Origin: Blepharisma japonicum
Taxonomy: Eukaryota > Ciliophora > Heterotrichea > Heterotrichida > Blepharismidae
Assembly (NCBI GenBank): GCA_949751835.1
Contig: CATKHK010000008.1
Span: forward strand, 434,001 to 498,000
Direction of reading: 5' to 3'
Length of the DNA: 64,000 nucleotides
A program made the translations under genes and the position numbers. The notes beneath the pieces are model-generated. The model did no database searches and had not been told where the DNA came from. It saw only the letters and a program-made list of their open reading frames with translations. How positions within the stretch are numbered: position 1 is the stretch's first letter; each line of letters opens with the position of its first letter. Shown here in pieces: positions 1 through 11,468 of this stretch.

Positions 1-337
1 TTTCTAAAAGAAATATTTCTAAAATAGGATATTTCACTTAAAATTAGTTCAGAAGTCAATGAATGCATAAGAAAGCTCTTAAAATATAATTTTAGTCGCC
101 ATTTTGATTTAAATTTAGAAATATTCTAGAATTCGATTTCATATGTGCTTTATATAATACATAAAAACCCATATTTGTATTACTCAGTTGACAGTTTCGG
201 TCAATTATGAATTTTCATATATAATGAATAATATTTATATAAACATCATTTATTCTTCTCAAAAAAATAGAAATTTTTCCAATTTTATTGCTCATAACAG
301 AGGGGGCAAATAGGCAGAGTTCAGCCACAAAAATAAA
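1..337. other. non-coding left edge
   Basis: AT-rich sequence upstream of the first kinase-like gene. I see no credible ORF, RNA gene or repeat in it. It probably contains the promoter of the gene starting at 338. Confidence 0.5.
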
Positions 338-1546
338 ATGTCAACGTTTAGACAAGTTAATAAGCAATGTCAAGGCTCTTATGATTTTTGAATGCCATGA
401 TCTTTTTTAAATGCCAGTGAGTGCTTTAGAAGTAATATGATTTACGAGTCTAAATCAGGGAATTTGAAATCAGTAGCTATTTCACTAGTTAAAAATTTTC
501 TCGTTAAAATCAATCACAGCAATGTCTGCAAAATAACTAATCTTGAGTGAAAATCCCTTATGTCATTGCAAGAAGGAAAAGAGATTCTTAAATGGTACGG
601 CTTTTCAGTTGGCCACGAAAACTGCAAAAGAAATTTTTATGTTGAAAGTCTTGAGCTGTTACAAGCATGAGTTAGTTTTCTCTCTCCGATTTGTGTTTTA
701 ACTACTTTTGATGAAGATTTTAAAGTTTTAAAAAAAAATTTTGATAATCAAACCTCAGATCTTTTTTTCCTCGTTGCGAACACTTTAAATAGAAAAGAGT
801 ATTCTGTTAAATCAATAAGCAGATTGAACTTGGATGATGACCAGATAAAATCAAATAATCTTCTTATACGTGAAATAAAAATAATGAGAAAAATTGATCA
901 TCCAAATATTGTCAAACTCCATTTTGTATATGAAAGTCCAACTCATATATACTTAGTTTTTGATAATTTAGAGGGAGAAACATTATTTTCAAGAATTCTC
1001 AGCAAAAAAAACTTAGAAGAAAAAACGGTTGCAAATTTTGCTATTAGATTATTAGATACGCTGAAATATTTAAGCGATATTAATGTTGCTCATCGTGGCA
1101 TCAAGTTAGAAAATATTTTAATGACATCGAAAAGCAATGATTACGATTTCAAATTAATTGATTTCGAACTTGCAACAGAAAGTAATGAGAATCCTCAAAT
1201 TGAATGTGGGTCTCCTGGATATGTAGCACCGGAAATATTAAGGAGGCTTGATTTTAGCCCCAAAGTTGATGTATTCAGCGCTGGGGTTGTCTTTTATATT
1301 TTGTTATGCGGCAAAATGCCATTTTATGGAAGAAATTTAGCTGAAATCCTTCGTAAAAATAGAAACTGCATTGTTTCTTTCAATCATAAAATATGAAAAA
1401 GCATATCCAAGAATGCCATAAATTTCATTTTGAAATTAACTGATTCTAATTCTAACTCAAGACCCTCAGCAAATGATGCATTAAATGACCGCTGGCTTCA
1501 GCAGCAAATAGATAACAGACCTATCAACCTTGTCAAGTTTAGCTAG
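338..1546 (+). CDS. PH-domain pseudokinase (CAMK-like), copy 1 of a tandem array
   Basis: Reading TGA as Trp gives one 402-aa frame ending in TAG, with the same layout as the three kinases downstream: a short N-terminal leader, a PH-like domain (about residues 30-120, with GFSVGHENC near the end) and a kinase domain. The catalytic features are eroded. The glycine-rich loop GNGxFG is replaced by an unrelated stretch, HRD has become HRG (AHRGIKLEN) and DFG has become DFE (IDFELA). The VAIK-type lysine (YSVKSI), the GSPGYVAPE segment and the DVFSAGV helix remain. Loss of the catalytic Asp means it should be inactive, so a regulatory or scaffold role beside the active paralogues is the simplest inference. 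The frame is intact over 1.2 kb, which argues against a recent pseudogene. Start chosen at the ATG that aligns with the MS(V/T)F start of the paralogues. Confidence 0.85.
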
Positions 1547-1742
1547 AGCTAATAATTGAAAATTTAAAAATTCGATAAATTTATATACCTAATATGAATT
1601 CAATTCGAAATTAAATAGCAATATATCAATATTGTTCTTAAAATTTTTGCTTAGTAATTAATTCGATAAAAAAATAAAATGATAATAATGAGTTTAAAGA
1701 TATTTGTAGCTTAAGTTACAAATAAAACATTTATAAAAATAA

Positions 1743-2489
1743 ATGGCAAAGCAAGAAATCAGCAGTGATACCGTTTCCACGACCAGCTTTTATAGATGAA
1801 TTATTCCAGACACTGAGCTAGTTATAGATTCTCTATGCATAAGCTTAAGAGGAATCTTTTTGGAGCATCTAAATAAGAAGAATGAGTTCAGATTTGGTTT
1901 TAATGAGTATTTTTTTACACTTGAGCAAAGGTCCTCTTATATGGAATCAGAATTTGCAGAAGTTGAGGATTTAAGCAAAATTTCAGCTTTTCTGAATCAC
2001 CTTCTTCTGACAATTGATTCTTGCGTAGAAACCTGCATATTATTGAAAATATACCTTGACAGATTTTTAGACTTTACTCAGATTCCTTTATGCAGCTCAA
2101 ACTGAAAAGATCTTGTAATAGTAAGTACTTTAACTGCTCAAAGAGTTTATAAACCTTGCTATCTATGTAATTCAACCTTCGTAAGTTATTTTCCTGAGAT
2201 AGATAAAGAAACACTTGATTTCCAGGAAATTGTATTTTTAGGATGTTTGGATTACCAAATAAAAATAAATGCAGAAGATTATGATAAATGCTTTCATCAT
2301 CTTTCACTGGTCGCTAAAAATGATACAAGTTTTAAGTGAAAAATTAAAGCTAAAGATGTTTCAAGGATAATTGAAAGGTCAAAATGGATACAAGAAGACT
2401 ATGAAATCGGCGATAGAGGAATTGTCAGAGCTCCAAAATTGACTTTTATAGATTTGGACGAGCTTGATCTTGAATCTTATATTTTATAG
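1743..2489 (+). CDS. cyclin-like protein
   Basis: A 248-aa frame with TGA as Trp at three places and a TAG stop. A single cyclin box is visible in the middle. The helix LLKIYLDRFLD matches the canonical YLDRFL of cyclin helix 3. It is followed by a segment resembling the 'AqrvY...NstFvsyfpeI' stretch of cyclins, then FQEIVFLGCLDYQIKI, which fits the 'E..fL..ldf.l.v' pattern. The single short box suggests a PHO80/CycP or CNPPD1-like cyclin rather than a mitotic one. A CDK partner and cell-cycle or nutrient signalling role would follow from the family, not from this sequence. It sits between kinase-array copies 1 and 2 on the same strand, but those kinases are CAMK-like, so a partnership is not implied. 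Confidence 0.7.
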
Positions 2490-2602
2490 CATTTTGATAA
2501 AAACTATAAATAAATATTTAAGATTTGTAATTATTATGCAATAGATAATTTAAATACACTCACTAGTAAGATTCAAGCTTAAAAATAATAAATCTGATCA
2601 TA

Positions 2603-2872
2603 ATGAACGAGCTCATCCAAAGTGGTATTATAGAGCTCAGTTGCTTCCATACTTGCTATGGCTCCAATTCTTCAAGTTCCAGATCTTCTTCTCTATTTTT
2701 TTGCGGCACATCAGTACTTTGCACCTTTTATAGAGTGAGTGGGTTTGAAGATCACTCACCAAGAGCTCCCAGTTGCTTTGTCATTAACCATTTTCAGGAC
2801 TACCGCAGCTTATGTGCGCCGGGAAAAAGATTTTTTGAAGCAAATCCACCTGCAAATTATTACACTAACTAG
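2603..2872 (+). CDS. hypothetical short ORF (strand uncertain)
   Basis: An ATG-started 89-aa frame rich in Ser and Cys, ending in TAG, with higher GC than its surroundings. I recognise no domain. The opposite strand reads as Glu-rich, coding-like sequence interrupted by TAA and TAG, so this could instead be the shadow of a decayed minus-strand gene. Treat as weak. Confidence 0.25.
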   Translation: MNELIQSGIIELSCFHTCYGSNSSSSRSSSLFFCGTSVLCTFYRVSGFEDHSPRAPSCFVINHFQDYRSLCAPGKRFFEANPPANYYTN

Positions 2873-3204
2873 AAGAATAACTTAAAAATAAATTAATGTA
2901 AAAATAGTGAAATATGTTGCTTTAGAATATAGAATTAACATTGATATAGTTAAAAATGCGCATAGTCTATAAATTATGAGATTTTTGTAGCAATTTTGAT
3001 TTTCCTCAAAATTAGTTTTGAATGCATATATGTGATTGCTACAAAAGTGACTGATATGTAATTTGAAATTTTAGAAATAAATCATAATAATAAATATAGA
3101 AAGCGACTTTATTCTTTTTCAAATTAAGACTTTTCAACAAAAAAAACCAAATTTCGTTAAAATAATTGTTTTTTACTTAAAATTGGTCAATTAAAATTTA
3201 AATG

Positions 3205-3522
3205 TTAAACTAGTGGTCGTCTCGGGAATTTGGCCTTTTCCTCCCTGACTGTTGGCCCATATCTGATAGTGGAAGCATTACTGAGATCACATGCCCCAGA
3301 ACTTTTAATTCCAGGGGTATGGTAAAAAATGTCTGAAACTAGGAGAAATTAGAGAAGAACTGAAGGAAAAACCGTAGGAGAAACTGAAGGAGAAACTATA
3401 GGAGAAACTGTAGGAGAAGCTGAAGGAAAAGCAGATGCTTTTCGTATCAAATCAAACCCAAAAAATACTATGCTGTAAATGGCTACGTAATACAAAATTA
3501 AATAAAACCATATTTAATGAAT
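3205..3522 (-). pseudogene. fragment of an unknown gene with an SPxV repeat
   Basis: On the minus strand a frame opens near 3522 without an ATG. It encodes a hydrophobic stretch and then a tetrapeptide repeat (SPTV, SPIV, SPSV, SPTV), and is broken by TAA at 3349-3351. It then resumes in the same frame for 47 codons, ending in TAA at 3205-3207. This last part is GC-richer than its surroundings and has balanced composition (for example SSGACDLSNAS). I do not recognise it. It looks like a gene or element remnant, although an unusual intron hiding the stop cannot be excluded. Confidence 0.35.
3359..3430. repeat. 12-bp imperfect tandem repeat
   Basis: About five to six imperfect copies of a unit close to GGAGAAACTGTA. 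On the minus strand it encodes the SPxV tetrapeptide repeat of the surrounding fragment. The 12-bp period keeps the reading frame, which suggests it arose in coding sequence. Confidence 0.75.
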
Positions 3523-3978
3523 AAAAAATTTTAATTTGTTTTTCTTGTAATTTTTAAGAAAGTCTTTTTACAAGCATCATCACATGACAAACTAAAATGG
3601 CACTTAAAGTTTATATAAGTGTATATTATGCCTTGCAGTTTTTATGAGTGTAAGCTTATATGCTTAATTATATCGATTAAGCAGTCTGCAGTGATTATAA
3701 GTGTCCTGTTTGAGCATTTCCTTAAAATCATAGCATCACATTAAGAAATTTAAACGTTTCAAGAAAAACAAGTTTAAATTGATTTAAAAAAATTGATTGG
3801 AATGCTTTATATAGCCTTATTTTATACGATTATTACGTTTCAGTTAAATATAGTATTTTTGAATTTTTAATATCCAATAAAATAGTATGAATTTGTCCTT
3901 CTATTAATTTTCAGGACAACCCACTTTGAAAGCTACACTAAAATTTTTTTTTTATGGATAAATGCTTAATAAAGCAAA

Positions 3979-5232
3979 ATGTCGGTATTTGAGTCAATAA
4001 ACAACGATTTTCAAGGTGCATATAGGTTTTGAATGCCAGAATACAACCAAACCCAGCTAGAAGTGTTTAAAGGCGAGATATATATCAAAAACGAATCAAA
4101 TATATTAGAAAGGAGTCAATTTATGATAACTCAAAATTATCTAGTGCAGATTATTCCAAACTCAATTAGTAGAAAAACTTCACTAGATTGGAAGATTATT
4201 GAACCTTTTACAGAAGACAATGGAGAGGTTACCAGATATGGATTTTCTGTTGGTCATAGAGGCTGCTCTCAAGACTTTTATGTTGAAAATGAAGAAAACC
4301 TTGATATATGGATTAATCATTTATCTAAAAAAGGAATTATGACAGATTTTGAAAACGACTTCGCAGTAGTAAAGGAGATCGGAAACGGAAGTTTCGGAAC
4401 TGTTTATCTAGTCGTTAGCAATGAAACTTCAGAATTATTTGCAATGAAATCTATAAATAAGCACAATATCGGTGGAAGTGTGTCTTACCTCAATAATCTT
4501 GTGAATGAAATAAAATTTATGAGAAGTCTCAATCACCCCAATATTGTAAAGCTTCATTATGTTTATGAAAGCCCAACTCATATATACTTACTTATAGATT
4601 ATGTCGAAGGAGGGGATCTTTTTAATCGTATAATAAAAAGAAAAGTATTTGAAGAGAAAACAGCTGCTACGTTTGCACAAAAGTTTTTAGGCGTGCTCGA
4701 CTATTTAAGCTCTTTTAACATTGCTCATAGGGATATTAAGCTAGAAAATATTCTTATGGTGAGCGAGGATAATGATTATGATTTTAAGCTAGCTGATTTT
4801 GGCTTGGCAGCAGATGCGACTGAGAAATTGCAGCTTAGATGTGGATCTCCTGGATATATAGCTCCTGAAGTACTAAGAAAAATTCCTTACGATACAAAAG
4901 TGGATGTTTTTAGCGCAGGGGTCATATTATATATTCTACTTAGTGGCAAAATGCCATTCCCTGGCAAAAATCTGCAAGACACTATAATGAAAAATAGAGA
5001 TTGCAAAATCTCTTTCTTGCATCCTTCTTGGAAAAATGTATCTAAATATGGAGCTTCTTTGGTTTTGAAGTTAACTGAGCCAATTCCAAATCTTAGACCC
5101 TCAGCAAATGAAGCCTTAAAGAACACTTGATTTGTTCGACAATTAAATCCAGCCCAATTAGTATCTGAAGAACCTCCAACATCAAGAATACACTCTTTGA
5201 GACTCAATGAACAAATTAATTCAACTCATTAA
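3979..5232 (+). CDS. PH-domain CAMK-like protein kinase, copy 2
   Basis: A 417-aa Ser/Thr kinase with a TAA stop. In order: a leader beginning MSVFESIN, a PH-like domain (about residues 25-125, with GFSVGHRGC and a C-terminal helix containing WINHL), then a complete kinase domain. The Gly-loop GNGSFGTVY, catalytic lysine (FAMKSI), AHRDIKLEN, DFG (ADFGLA), GSPGYIAPE and DVFSAGV are all present. The HPNIVKLH and CAMK-like lobe patterns suggest the CAMK group. Compared with copies 3 and 4 it uses TGG at the conserved LDW position where they use TGA, which confirms the UGA=Trp reading. The PH-like domain suggests membrane phosphoinositide recruitment. The ATG at 3979 is preferred over the internal ATG at 4033 because the leader is conserved in the paralogues. 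Confidence 0.92.
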
Positions 5233-5648
5233 TCAAATAAATTTTTATAAATATTAACATAAATTATATAAATTTTAAATAATATATAAATCTGATAAAC
5301 CTCTATTGACCTAATTTTTTTAAAAATTTTTATTTTGATGACAAATTTAATAATATTTAAGAAGATATATAGATAAATATATCTCGATTTTAAAGCTGAT
5401 ATTCATTCAAAAAAAGAATTACATAAAGTAGATTTTTTAATTCAAAATATCTAGAAGCCATTTTAGTCCTTAATTTTCGAGATGCATACAGAACTCACTA
5501 GAAATTTTTTAAATAGTTAACATAATATATTTTTAGTCTATTCGCTATAATGATAGAGTGATAAGCAGGCATTCTACAATAGTCCATATATATCTTCTAT
5601 TGATATCTGAAGTATATACTAATCATATAAGGACTAATAATAAAATAA
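5233..5648. other. non-coding spacer between kinase copies 2 and 3
   Basis: AT-rich, with no ORF or repeat that I can support. Confidence 0.5.
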
Positions 5649-6911
5649 ATGTCAGTATTTGAAGCAATAAACACAGAATTTGAAGATTCCAAAAAATTTT
5701 GGAGAGTTGATAAGAGGCAGAACTTACGGGAGACCTTTAAAACTAAAGTATATCAGAAGTCAAAATCAGGAACCCTTAAAGAACTCGATCTTTTATTAAG
5801 TCAGAACTACCTGGTTAAAATTAGTCCTGGGCCTAGTTCAGTAAATAAAAAAACGTTATTGGATTGAAAAATAGTTGATCCTTTTACTGAAGATAATGGA
5901 GAAAAAACAAGATTTGGGTTTTCAATAGGCCATCGAAACTGCTCTAAAGATTTTTATGTAGAAAATCAAGAAACACTGGATACTTGGATCGAGCACTTAT
6001 CTACAGTTGGTGTTATGATGGACTTTGAAAATGATTTTTCAATCATAAAAGAGCTTGGCAACGGTGCTTTTGGAACCGTTTATCTGGCAGAAAGTAATGA
6101 AACTGCTCAAATGTTCGCGGTGAAATCTATTAACAAGCTTAATATAACTGCAAATCAAACAAACCTTGCAAATCTTATAAACGAAATAAAATTCATGAGA
6201 AAACTAAACCATCCCAATATAGTGAAGCTTCACTATGTTTATGAAAGTTCAACTCACGTTTACTTAGTTATTGACTATGTAGAAGGTGGCGATTTATTCA
6301 AAAGAATAATTAAGAGAAAAGTCTTTAACGAAAAAAACACTGCAAAATTTGCTCAAAAGTTGCTTGATGTAATCAGCTATTTGAATTCACTTAACATTGT
6401 TCATAGGGACCTAAAGCTTGAAAATATTTTAATGGTTTCTGAAGAGAATGATTACGATTTCAAGCTTGCAGATTTTGGACTGGCAGCTGAAGCTACAGAT
6501 GGTCTAAATCTTCGATGCGGATCTCCTGGGTATATAGCTCCTGAAATTTTAAGAAAAAATCTATATGATTCAAAAGTAGATGTTTTCAGTGCAGGAGTTA
6601 TTTTCTATATATTATTTTCTGGAAGAATGCCTTTTTCAGGTAGAAATGCGCAAGAAATTTTATTAAGAAATCGGGATTGCAAAATTTCTTTTATGCATCA
6701 ATCTTGACAAGGTGTTTCGAAACTTGCCACTAAATTTATTTTGAGATTGACTGAACCAATTGCGAACCTTAGGCCATCAGCAAAAGAAGCTTTGAACGAT
6801 CCTTGACTTGAAAGTCAATTAAATCCCTCTATTTCTCAGCTCCATTCAACTTCAAAAATAGAAGAAAAATCGAAAGCTTGCTATAGGAAATGGGAAATAT
6901 TGCTCAACTAG
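5649..6911 (+). CDS. PH-domain CAMK-like protein kinase, copy 3
   Basis: A 420-aa kinase read through three in-frame TGA codons as Trp (LDW at the PH domain, the W of SW near the end of the catalytic domain, and one near the C-terminus), ending in TAG. It has the MSVFEAIN leader, the PH-like domain (GFSIGHRNC) and an intact kinase domain: GNGAFGTVY, FAVKSI, VHRDLKLEN, ADFGLA, GSPGYIAPE. It is closest to copy 4 in sequence. The C-terminal tail after the kinase domain differs among copies, which is where isoform specificity could lie. Same orientation and layout as the other copies indicates local tandem duplication. Confidence 0.92.
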
Positions 6912-7655
6912 TATAATTAATAAATAGATAGTTGTCTTTTAGAAGTAAGAATGATATGCTACAGCTATTCTGAGTGTAGATCCCTATTTTCAAATGAATT
7001 AGCAATTAAAGATGTTTGAATTATCACAAAAACTATTAAATTCAATAATAGGAGTGCTAAGAGAATAAAATTGAATAAAATATTGATATTAAGTTTCATT
7101 TATATCTATTATTATATAGCAATAAAAATGCAATTTTAATTTGATAACAAATGATTTATTAATTTAAATAATTTTTTTATAATATTTTGGACTCAATTTA
7201 ATTGTGATCTCCATTTTATCGAAAAGTTTGAAATTTTTTATTAATTAGTAAACTTTACATTTTTCAATCAAAATAAGGCAGACACTATCAAAATTTTAAT
7301 TCTGAATTCAACTTTGGCTAAAAAACTACCTAATTATTTAAAAATCCAACTCTTTATTAAACCAAACCATCCTCAAAAAAATATTCAGTATTATATCTAA
7401 ACAAAACGAAGAAAATATTTTTATTTTCCTTTATTTTTATTAAATAAAAAATCTAATTATGCTACTTGTAATTTACTGAAATTGCTTTTAAAGTTAAATT
7501 AATATCTAAATTTTCGTCTTTTACAAAAATAATTAAATTTATTTTGATAGCATATCAAATTGGTAATTATTATTCGCTAAATTTCAAAATACATAATCAT
7601 AAAGCTCTCAAAATTAAAATTATAGCAAATAAAAAAAGGAAGGTTACAATATAAA
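6912..7655. other. non-coding spacer between kinase copies 3 and 4
   Basis: Very AT-rich, with runs of A and T. I see no supported gene or RNA. Confidence 0.5.
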
Positions 7656-8918
7656 ATGTCAGTATTTGAAGCTATAAATTCAGAATCCCAAGATTCTAAA
7701 AAATTTTGGACACTTGATACAAGGCAAAAATTGATTGAAACCTTTAAAAATACGGTCTTTCAGAATTCGAAGTCAGGTGCGCTCAAATCAGTCAATCTTT
7801 TGTTAAGCCAGAACTACCTGATTAAGCTTTGCCCAAATTCAGTGAATAAAAAAACACTATTGGATTGAAAAATCGTTGAGCCTTTCATGGAGGATAACAG
7901 TGAAGAAGCTAGATTTGGATTCTCTGTAGGTCATCGAGGCTGTTCGAAAGATTTTTTCGTAAAAGATCAAGAAACTCTGGATATCTGACTTGAGCATTTA
8001 TCAAGAGTTGCAATTATGACAGATTTTGAAAATGACTTCACAGTAATAAAAGAGCTTGGTAACGGTGCTTTTGGAACCGTATATCTAGCAGAAAACAATG
8101 ACACCTCTGAGATGTTTGCAGTAAAATGTATTAGCAAGCATAATATAACTGCAAATCATGTAAATCTCGCAAATCTAATGAACGAAATAAAATTAATAAA
8201 GAAGCTTGACCATCCTAATATAGTCAAGCTCCATTATGTTTATGAGAGCTCAACCCATATTTATTTGGTTATTGACTATTTAGAAGGAGGCGATTTGTTG
8301 TCCAGAATAATTAAAAGAAAAGTTTACAATGAAAAAACTGCTGCAAAATTTGCTGAAAAGCTTTTAGATGTCTTAAACTATTTGAGTTCGCTTGACATTG
8401 TTCATAGAGACTTGAAGCTAGAAAACATTTTATTGGTTTCTGAAGAAAATGATTATGACTTCAAGCTTGCTGACTTTGGCCTGGCAACTAATGTCACTGA
8501 AGGACTACATCTCCGTTGTGGATCTCCTGGGTATATTGCTCCTGAAATTCTAAGAAAGTGCAATTATGGCACAAAAGTCGATGTCTTTAGTGCAGGGATT
8601 ATTTTGTATATATTGCTTTGTGGAAAAATGCCATTCCCAGGTAACAGCATACAAGATATCCTTTTAAGAAATCGAGACTGCAAAATTTCTTTCTCAAGAG
8701 AATCTTGGAAAAATGTTTCTAAACTTGCAACTGCTTTGGTTTTGAGGCTGACTGAGCCAACTGCAAATTTCAGGCCTTCAGCCAAAGAAGCTTTAAGCGA
8801 TCCTTGATTTGATCATCAGCTAAACTTCGCTCTTCCTCGGCTTCTATCTGCTTCAAAAGATTCAGCAAGGTCCAGGTTTTGCACAGGGAGATTAGGAAGT
8901 ATTGTGCAAATTTCTTAA
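7656..8918 (+). CDS. PH-domain CAMK-like protein kinase, copy 4
   Basis: A 420-aa kinase with TGA read as Trp at the PH-domain LDW, in the PH C-terminal helix (DIWLEH) and near the C-terminus, and a TAA stop. All catalytic motifs are present: GNGAFGTVY, FAVKCI, VHRDLKLEN, ADFGLA, GSPGYIAPE. Near-identity with copy 3 over most of the kinase domain points to a recent duplication. The PH-like domain is as in copies 2 and 3. Expected role is phosphorylation of Ser/Thr substrates at a membrane. The substrate cannot be read from sequence. Confidence 0.92.
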
Positions 8919-10019
8919 CTAATAAATAAGATATATACTCTTTACCTCACGGGAAACACTGTAGCTTTCTTAGTTTCCTATAATTTTCTAATTATGCATA
9001 TAAAATTTAACCAGACCATTTTAGACATCAGCCATTAATGCAGCAAATGCGAGTATTAGGCTTTTGCTTTTTAAGAGAGTCTTAAAGTAATAATCAAAAG
9101 TATATAATTTGAAGTACTCCAATCTAAATTAAAGGATAAATAGGCATACGAAAAGAATAATTAGGGATTCTTAATTTTGCAATAATAATGAATTTAAGAA
9201 GAATTTAAAGAATAAGGGGATTAGTAAAATTAAATGCTGATAGCAGCTATTTAAAATCTAAATGCATTTAAAAACTATATGAACAATTATCTTAATTTCT
9301 ATTGTCTATCTTATTTGCTAATTGTCATTATTTTTTAAGCATAAAAAAGTCAATATTTTAATATTAATTTAAAATTTATATATAATACTTAATAAATAGT
9401 AAGAAGATCTAAGAGCAATTAGTTATTTGAAATTATATGTAACTTTTTGGTACAATCATTAACTTAAATAAAAATAAAATACGGTCTAATATTTAGCTTA
9501 TTATCGAGTAACTTAAAATATGTTCAAAGTAAAAGAAAAAATAATTATAGAGTGTTTGGTTTAAACATTTATAAATATTGGCATTTTTGCTGCTCAAGAA
9601 ACTATATAATCTAGCCTAATAGCAATTTTTATTTTTAAAAATATGGAATTAAATAATACCTTTTTAATTATCCTTCAATATTATATCTATTTGCAATAGA
9701 TAGAAACATTTCCGCTTTAGTTGCTATCTTTTTCTGCATTATAGGGATAGTTGATTGCCATATCAATATTTATATTGATTGAAAATAGATAATATAGATT
9801 ATTTGGTAAAGTCATTATAATTCAAGAGAGAGAACTTCAGATCAATTTTTATTAAATTAGCTATGCATTTATATATATTTCAACAAAAGAATTTTTAAAT
9901 TTAAAAATATTCAACATGCATTGCTTAGAAGTATGCTTACTATTAGTTTATTTAAAAAGATTATAAAACTGCTTTTAAAATATTGTTAATTATTTTTTGA
10001 AATAAAATTTATACTGATA
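8919..10019. other. non-coding 1.1 kb between the kinase array and the collagen-like gene
   Basis: Very AT-rich with many short A/T runs. No ORF, tRNA or repeat can be supported. The two flanking genes converge here, so it should hold two 3' ends. Confidence 0.5.
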
Positions 10020-10829
10020 TTATCCAGATTTGCACAAATTAGAGCTTGAACCTTCACTACTCGACTGAGAAGATTGGCTACTTGAGTTTGCTCCGGTGCT
10101 CGAGCATGCACATCCTGAAGTTGAATTAGCTGAGCTTTCATTACTCGATTGAGAAGATTGACTGCTTGAGTTTGCTCCAGCACTTGAACATGCACATCCT
10201 GAAGTTTCATTAGAGGATGATCCTGAGGATTGTCCAGAGCAACTTGATGTGGAGTTTTGCTCAGGGGTTGTAGCATTAGAAAGGGGGCAATGACATATAT
10301 CCTGGCCTGATGATTGTGATGAGTTAGTAGATGAAGAAATATTGGAAGAAGAATCAGTACTATTATCAACTTCGTCATATTCAATGCATTTTATTGAAAC
10401 TCCTCTTGGACCTCTTTCCCCTCTGTCGCCTTTCAAACCTTGAAGCCCTTGCAAGCCTTGACATCCTTGATCACCCTTTTCACCCTGACAGCCTTGAAGA
10501 CCCTGCTCTCCTTTATCACCTTTTTCGCCTTTTTCCCCTTTTTCTCCTTTTGGTCCTTGGCATCCTGGCGGCCCTTGTGGACCTTGAGGTCCTGGAGGTC
10601 CTTGTGGTCCTTGATCACCTTTCTCTCCTTTTTCTCCTTTTACAACTTGTGATCCTTGTTGACCGCATTGGCTTGTTTGTTGTTGGGCACAAGATTGATT
10701 TTGTTGGGATTGCTGCTCTTCTTGAGCACCACAATTCCCGCTTGCTTCTAAGAATTGGCTCTTAAAGATGCTTGGAGTGATCGCAAAAGCTGTCAAAGAT
10801 AATAACATCAGAACAATAAGCCTTACCAT
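10020..10829 (-). CDS. secreted collagen-like protein
   Basis: A 269-aa protein with an N-terminal signal peptide (hydrophobic [13 protein letters not shown]) and a Gln/Cys-rich segment. It then has 27 uninterrupted Gly-X-Y triplets (about residues 65-145) rich in GEK, GPQ, GPP and GDK, followed by a Ser/Asn/Cys-rich tail. The tail carries two copies of a unit around SGCACSS(A/T)[12 protein letters not shown]. The Gly-X-Y tract predicts a collagen triple helix, and the flanking Cys residues could cross-link trimers. Likely destination is the cell surface, mucus, a cyst wall or a secretory granule (inference). Collagen-like tracts are known in animals, bacteria and some protists. Whether this one was transferred or built locally cannot be told here. 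High-GC Gly/Pro codons make it stand out from its surroundings. Confidence 0.88.
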   Translation of the reverse strand: MVRLIVLMLLSLTAFAITPSIFKSQFLEASGNCGAQEEQQSQQNQSCAQQQTSQCGQQGSQVVKGEKGEKGDQGPQGPPGPQGPQGPPGCQGPKGEKGEKGEKGDKGEQGLQGCQGEKGDQGCQGLQGLQGLKGDRGERGPRGVSIKCIEYDEVDNSTDSSSNISSSTNSSQSSGQDICHCPLSNATTPEQNSTSSCSGQSSGSSSNETSGCACSSAGANSSSQSSQSSNESSANSTSGCACSSTGANSSSQSSQSSSEGSSSNLCKSG

Positions 10830-11468
10830 ATTAATTATTAATATTCAAATTAATAATTTACTTCTGTTATTATCCATTGAAAACAGTAACAAAATGGTGA
10901 GGAAGATTTTCAAATTTATCAAAATTTTAGGACTTTAAGTATTGAGTTAATGTATTTGACTTTTTAATTGAAGATACTGTCTAGCACTGTAGATATTAAT
11001 TACAATAAAGTATTATTTAACTCAAGCGAAAATTTATTAAATTCAATTAACTAAAAACATTTAAATCAGTGGGTATTTATTGTTCCTGGTCTCCGAGTGT
11101 GCATATAACTAAATTTGGTTGCTTTAAATAAACACTTTTTATTTTATCAATTCTGATATTATTTAAAAATATGGAAGAAATCAATTAACGCCATAATAAT
11201 ATATGGCTTATCAAAAATCATTTTCAAATTTTTGTGAATTTATAATATAGGTAATTCTAATTCATGCCACTTAAATCGAAATTTCCAGAATTGTGATGAT
11301 CAAAACTTTTAAAAAAATTGTAAACAGATGGACTTAAGCAAATGTATACTTAATAAACTTTGTCATTAAATTTGAAGATATTTTAAATAAAATATTATAG
11401 CTGAGCATAATTCACTTTCCAGCAAAAAATATAAATATTGAAATTGCCATTTATTAGTTTTCTTATAA
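10830..11468. other. divergent intergenic region
   Basis: Lies between the 5' ends of the collagen-like gene (minus) and importin alpha (plus), so it should carry both promoters. No ORF or RNA gene is supported. Confidence 0.5.

Larger units (their letters stand above)
2873..3978. other. intergenic region with a decayed repeat-bearing fragment
   Basis: 1.1 kb between the small ORF and kinase copy 2. Apart from the fragment at 3205-3522 it is AT-rich, and I see no intact gene. Confidence 0.5.

Noticed and set aside
10331-10765. Long antisense ORFs across the collagen-like gene
   Set aside because: They are shadows created by the regular Gly-X-Y codons. The minus-strand frame has the signal peptide and periodic structure.
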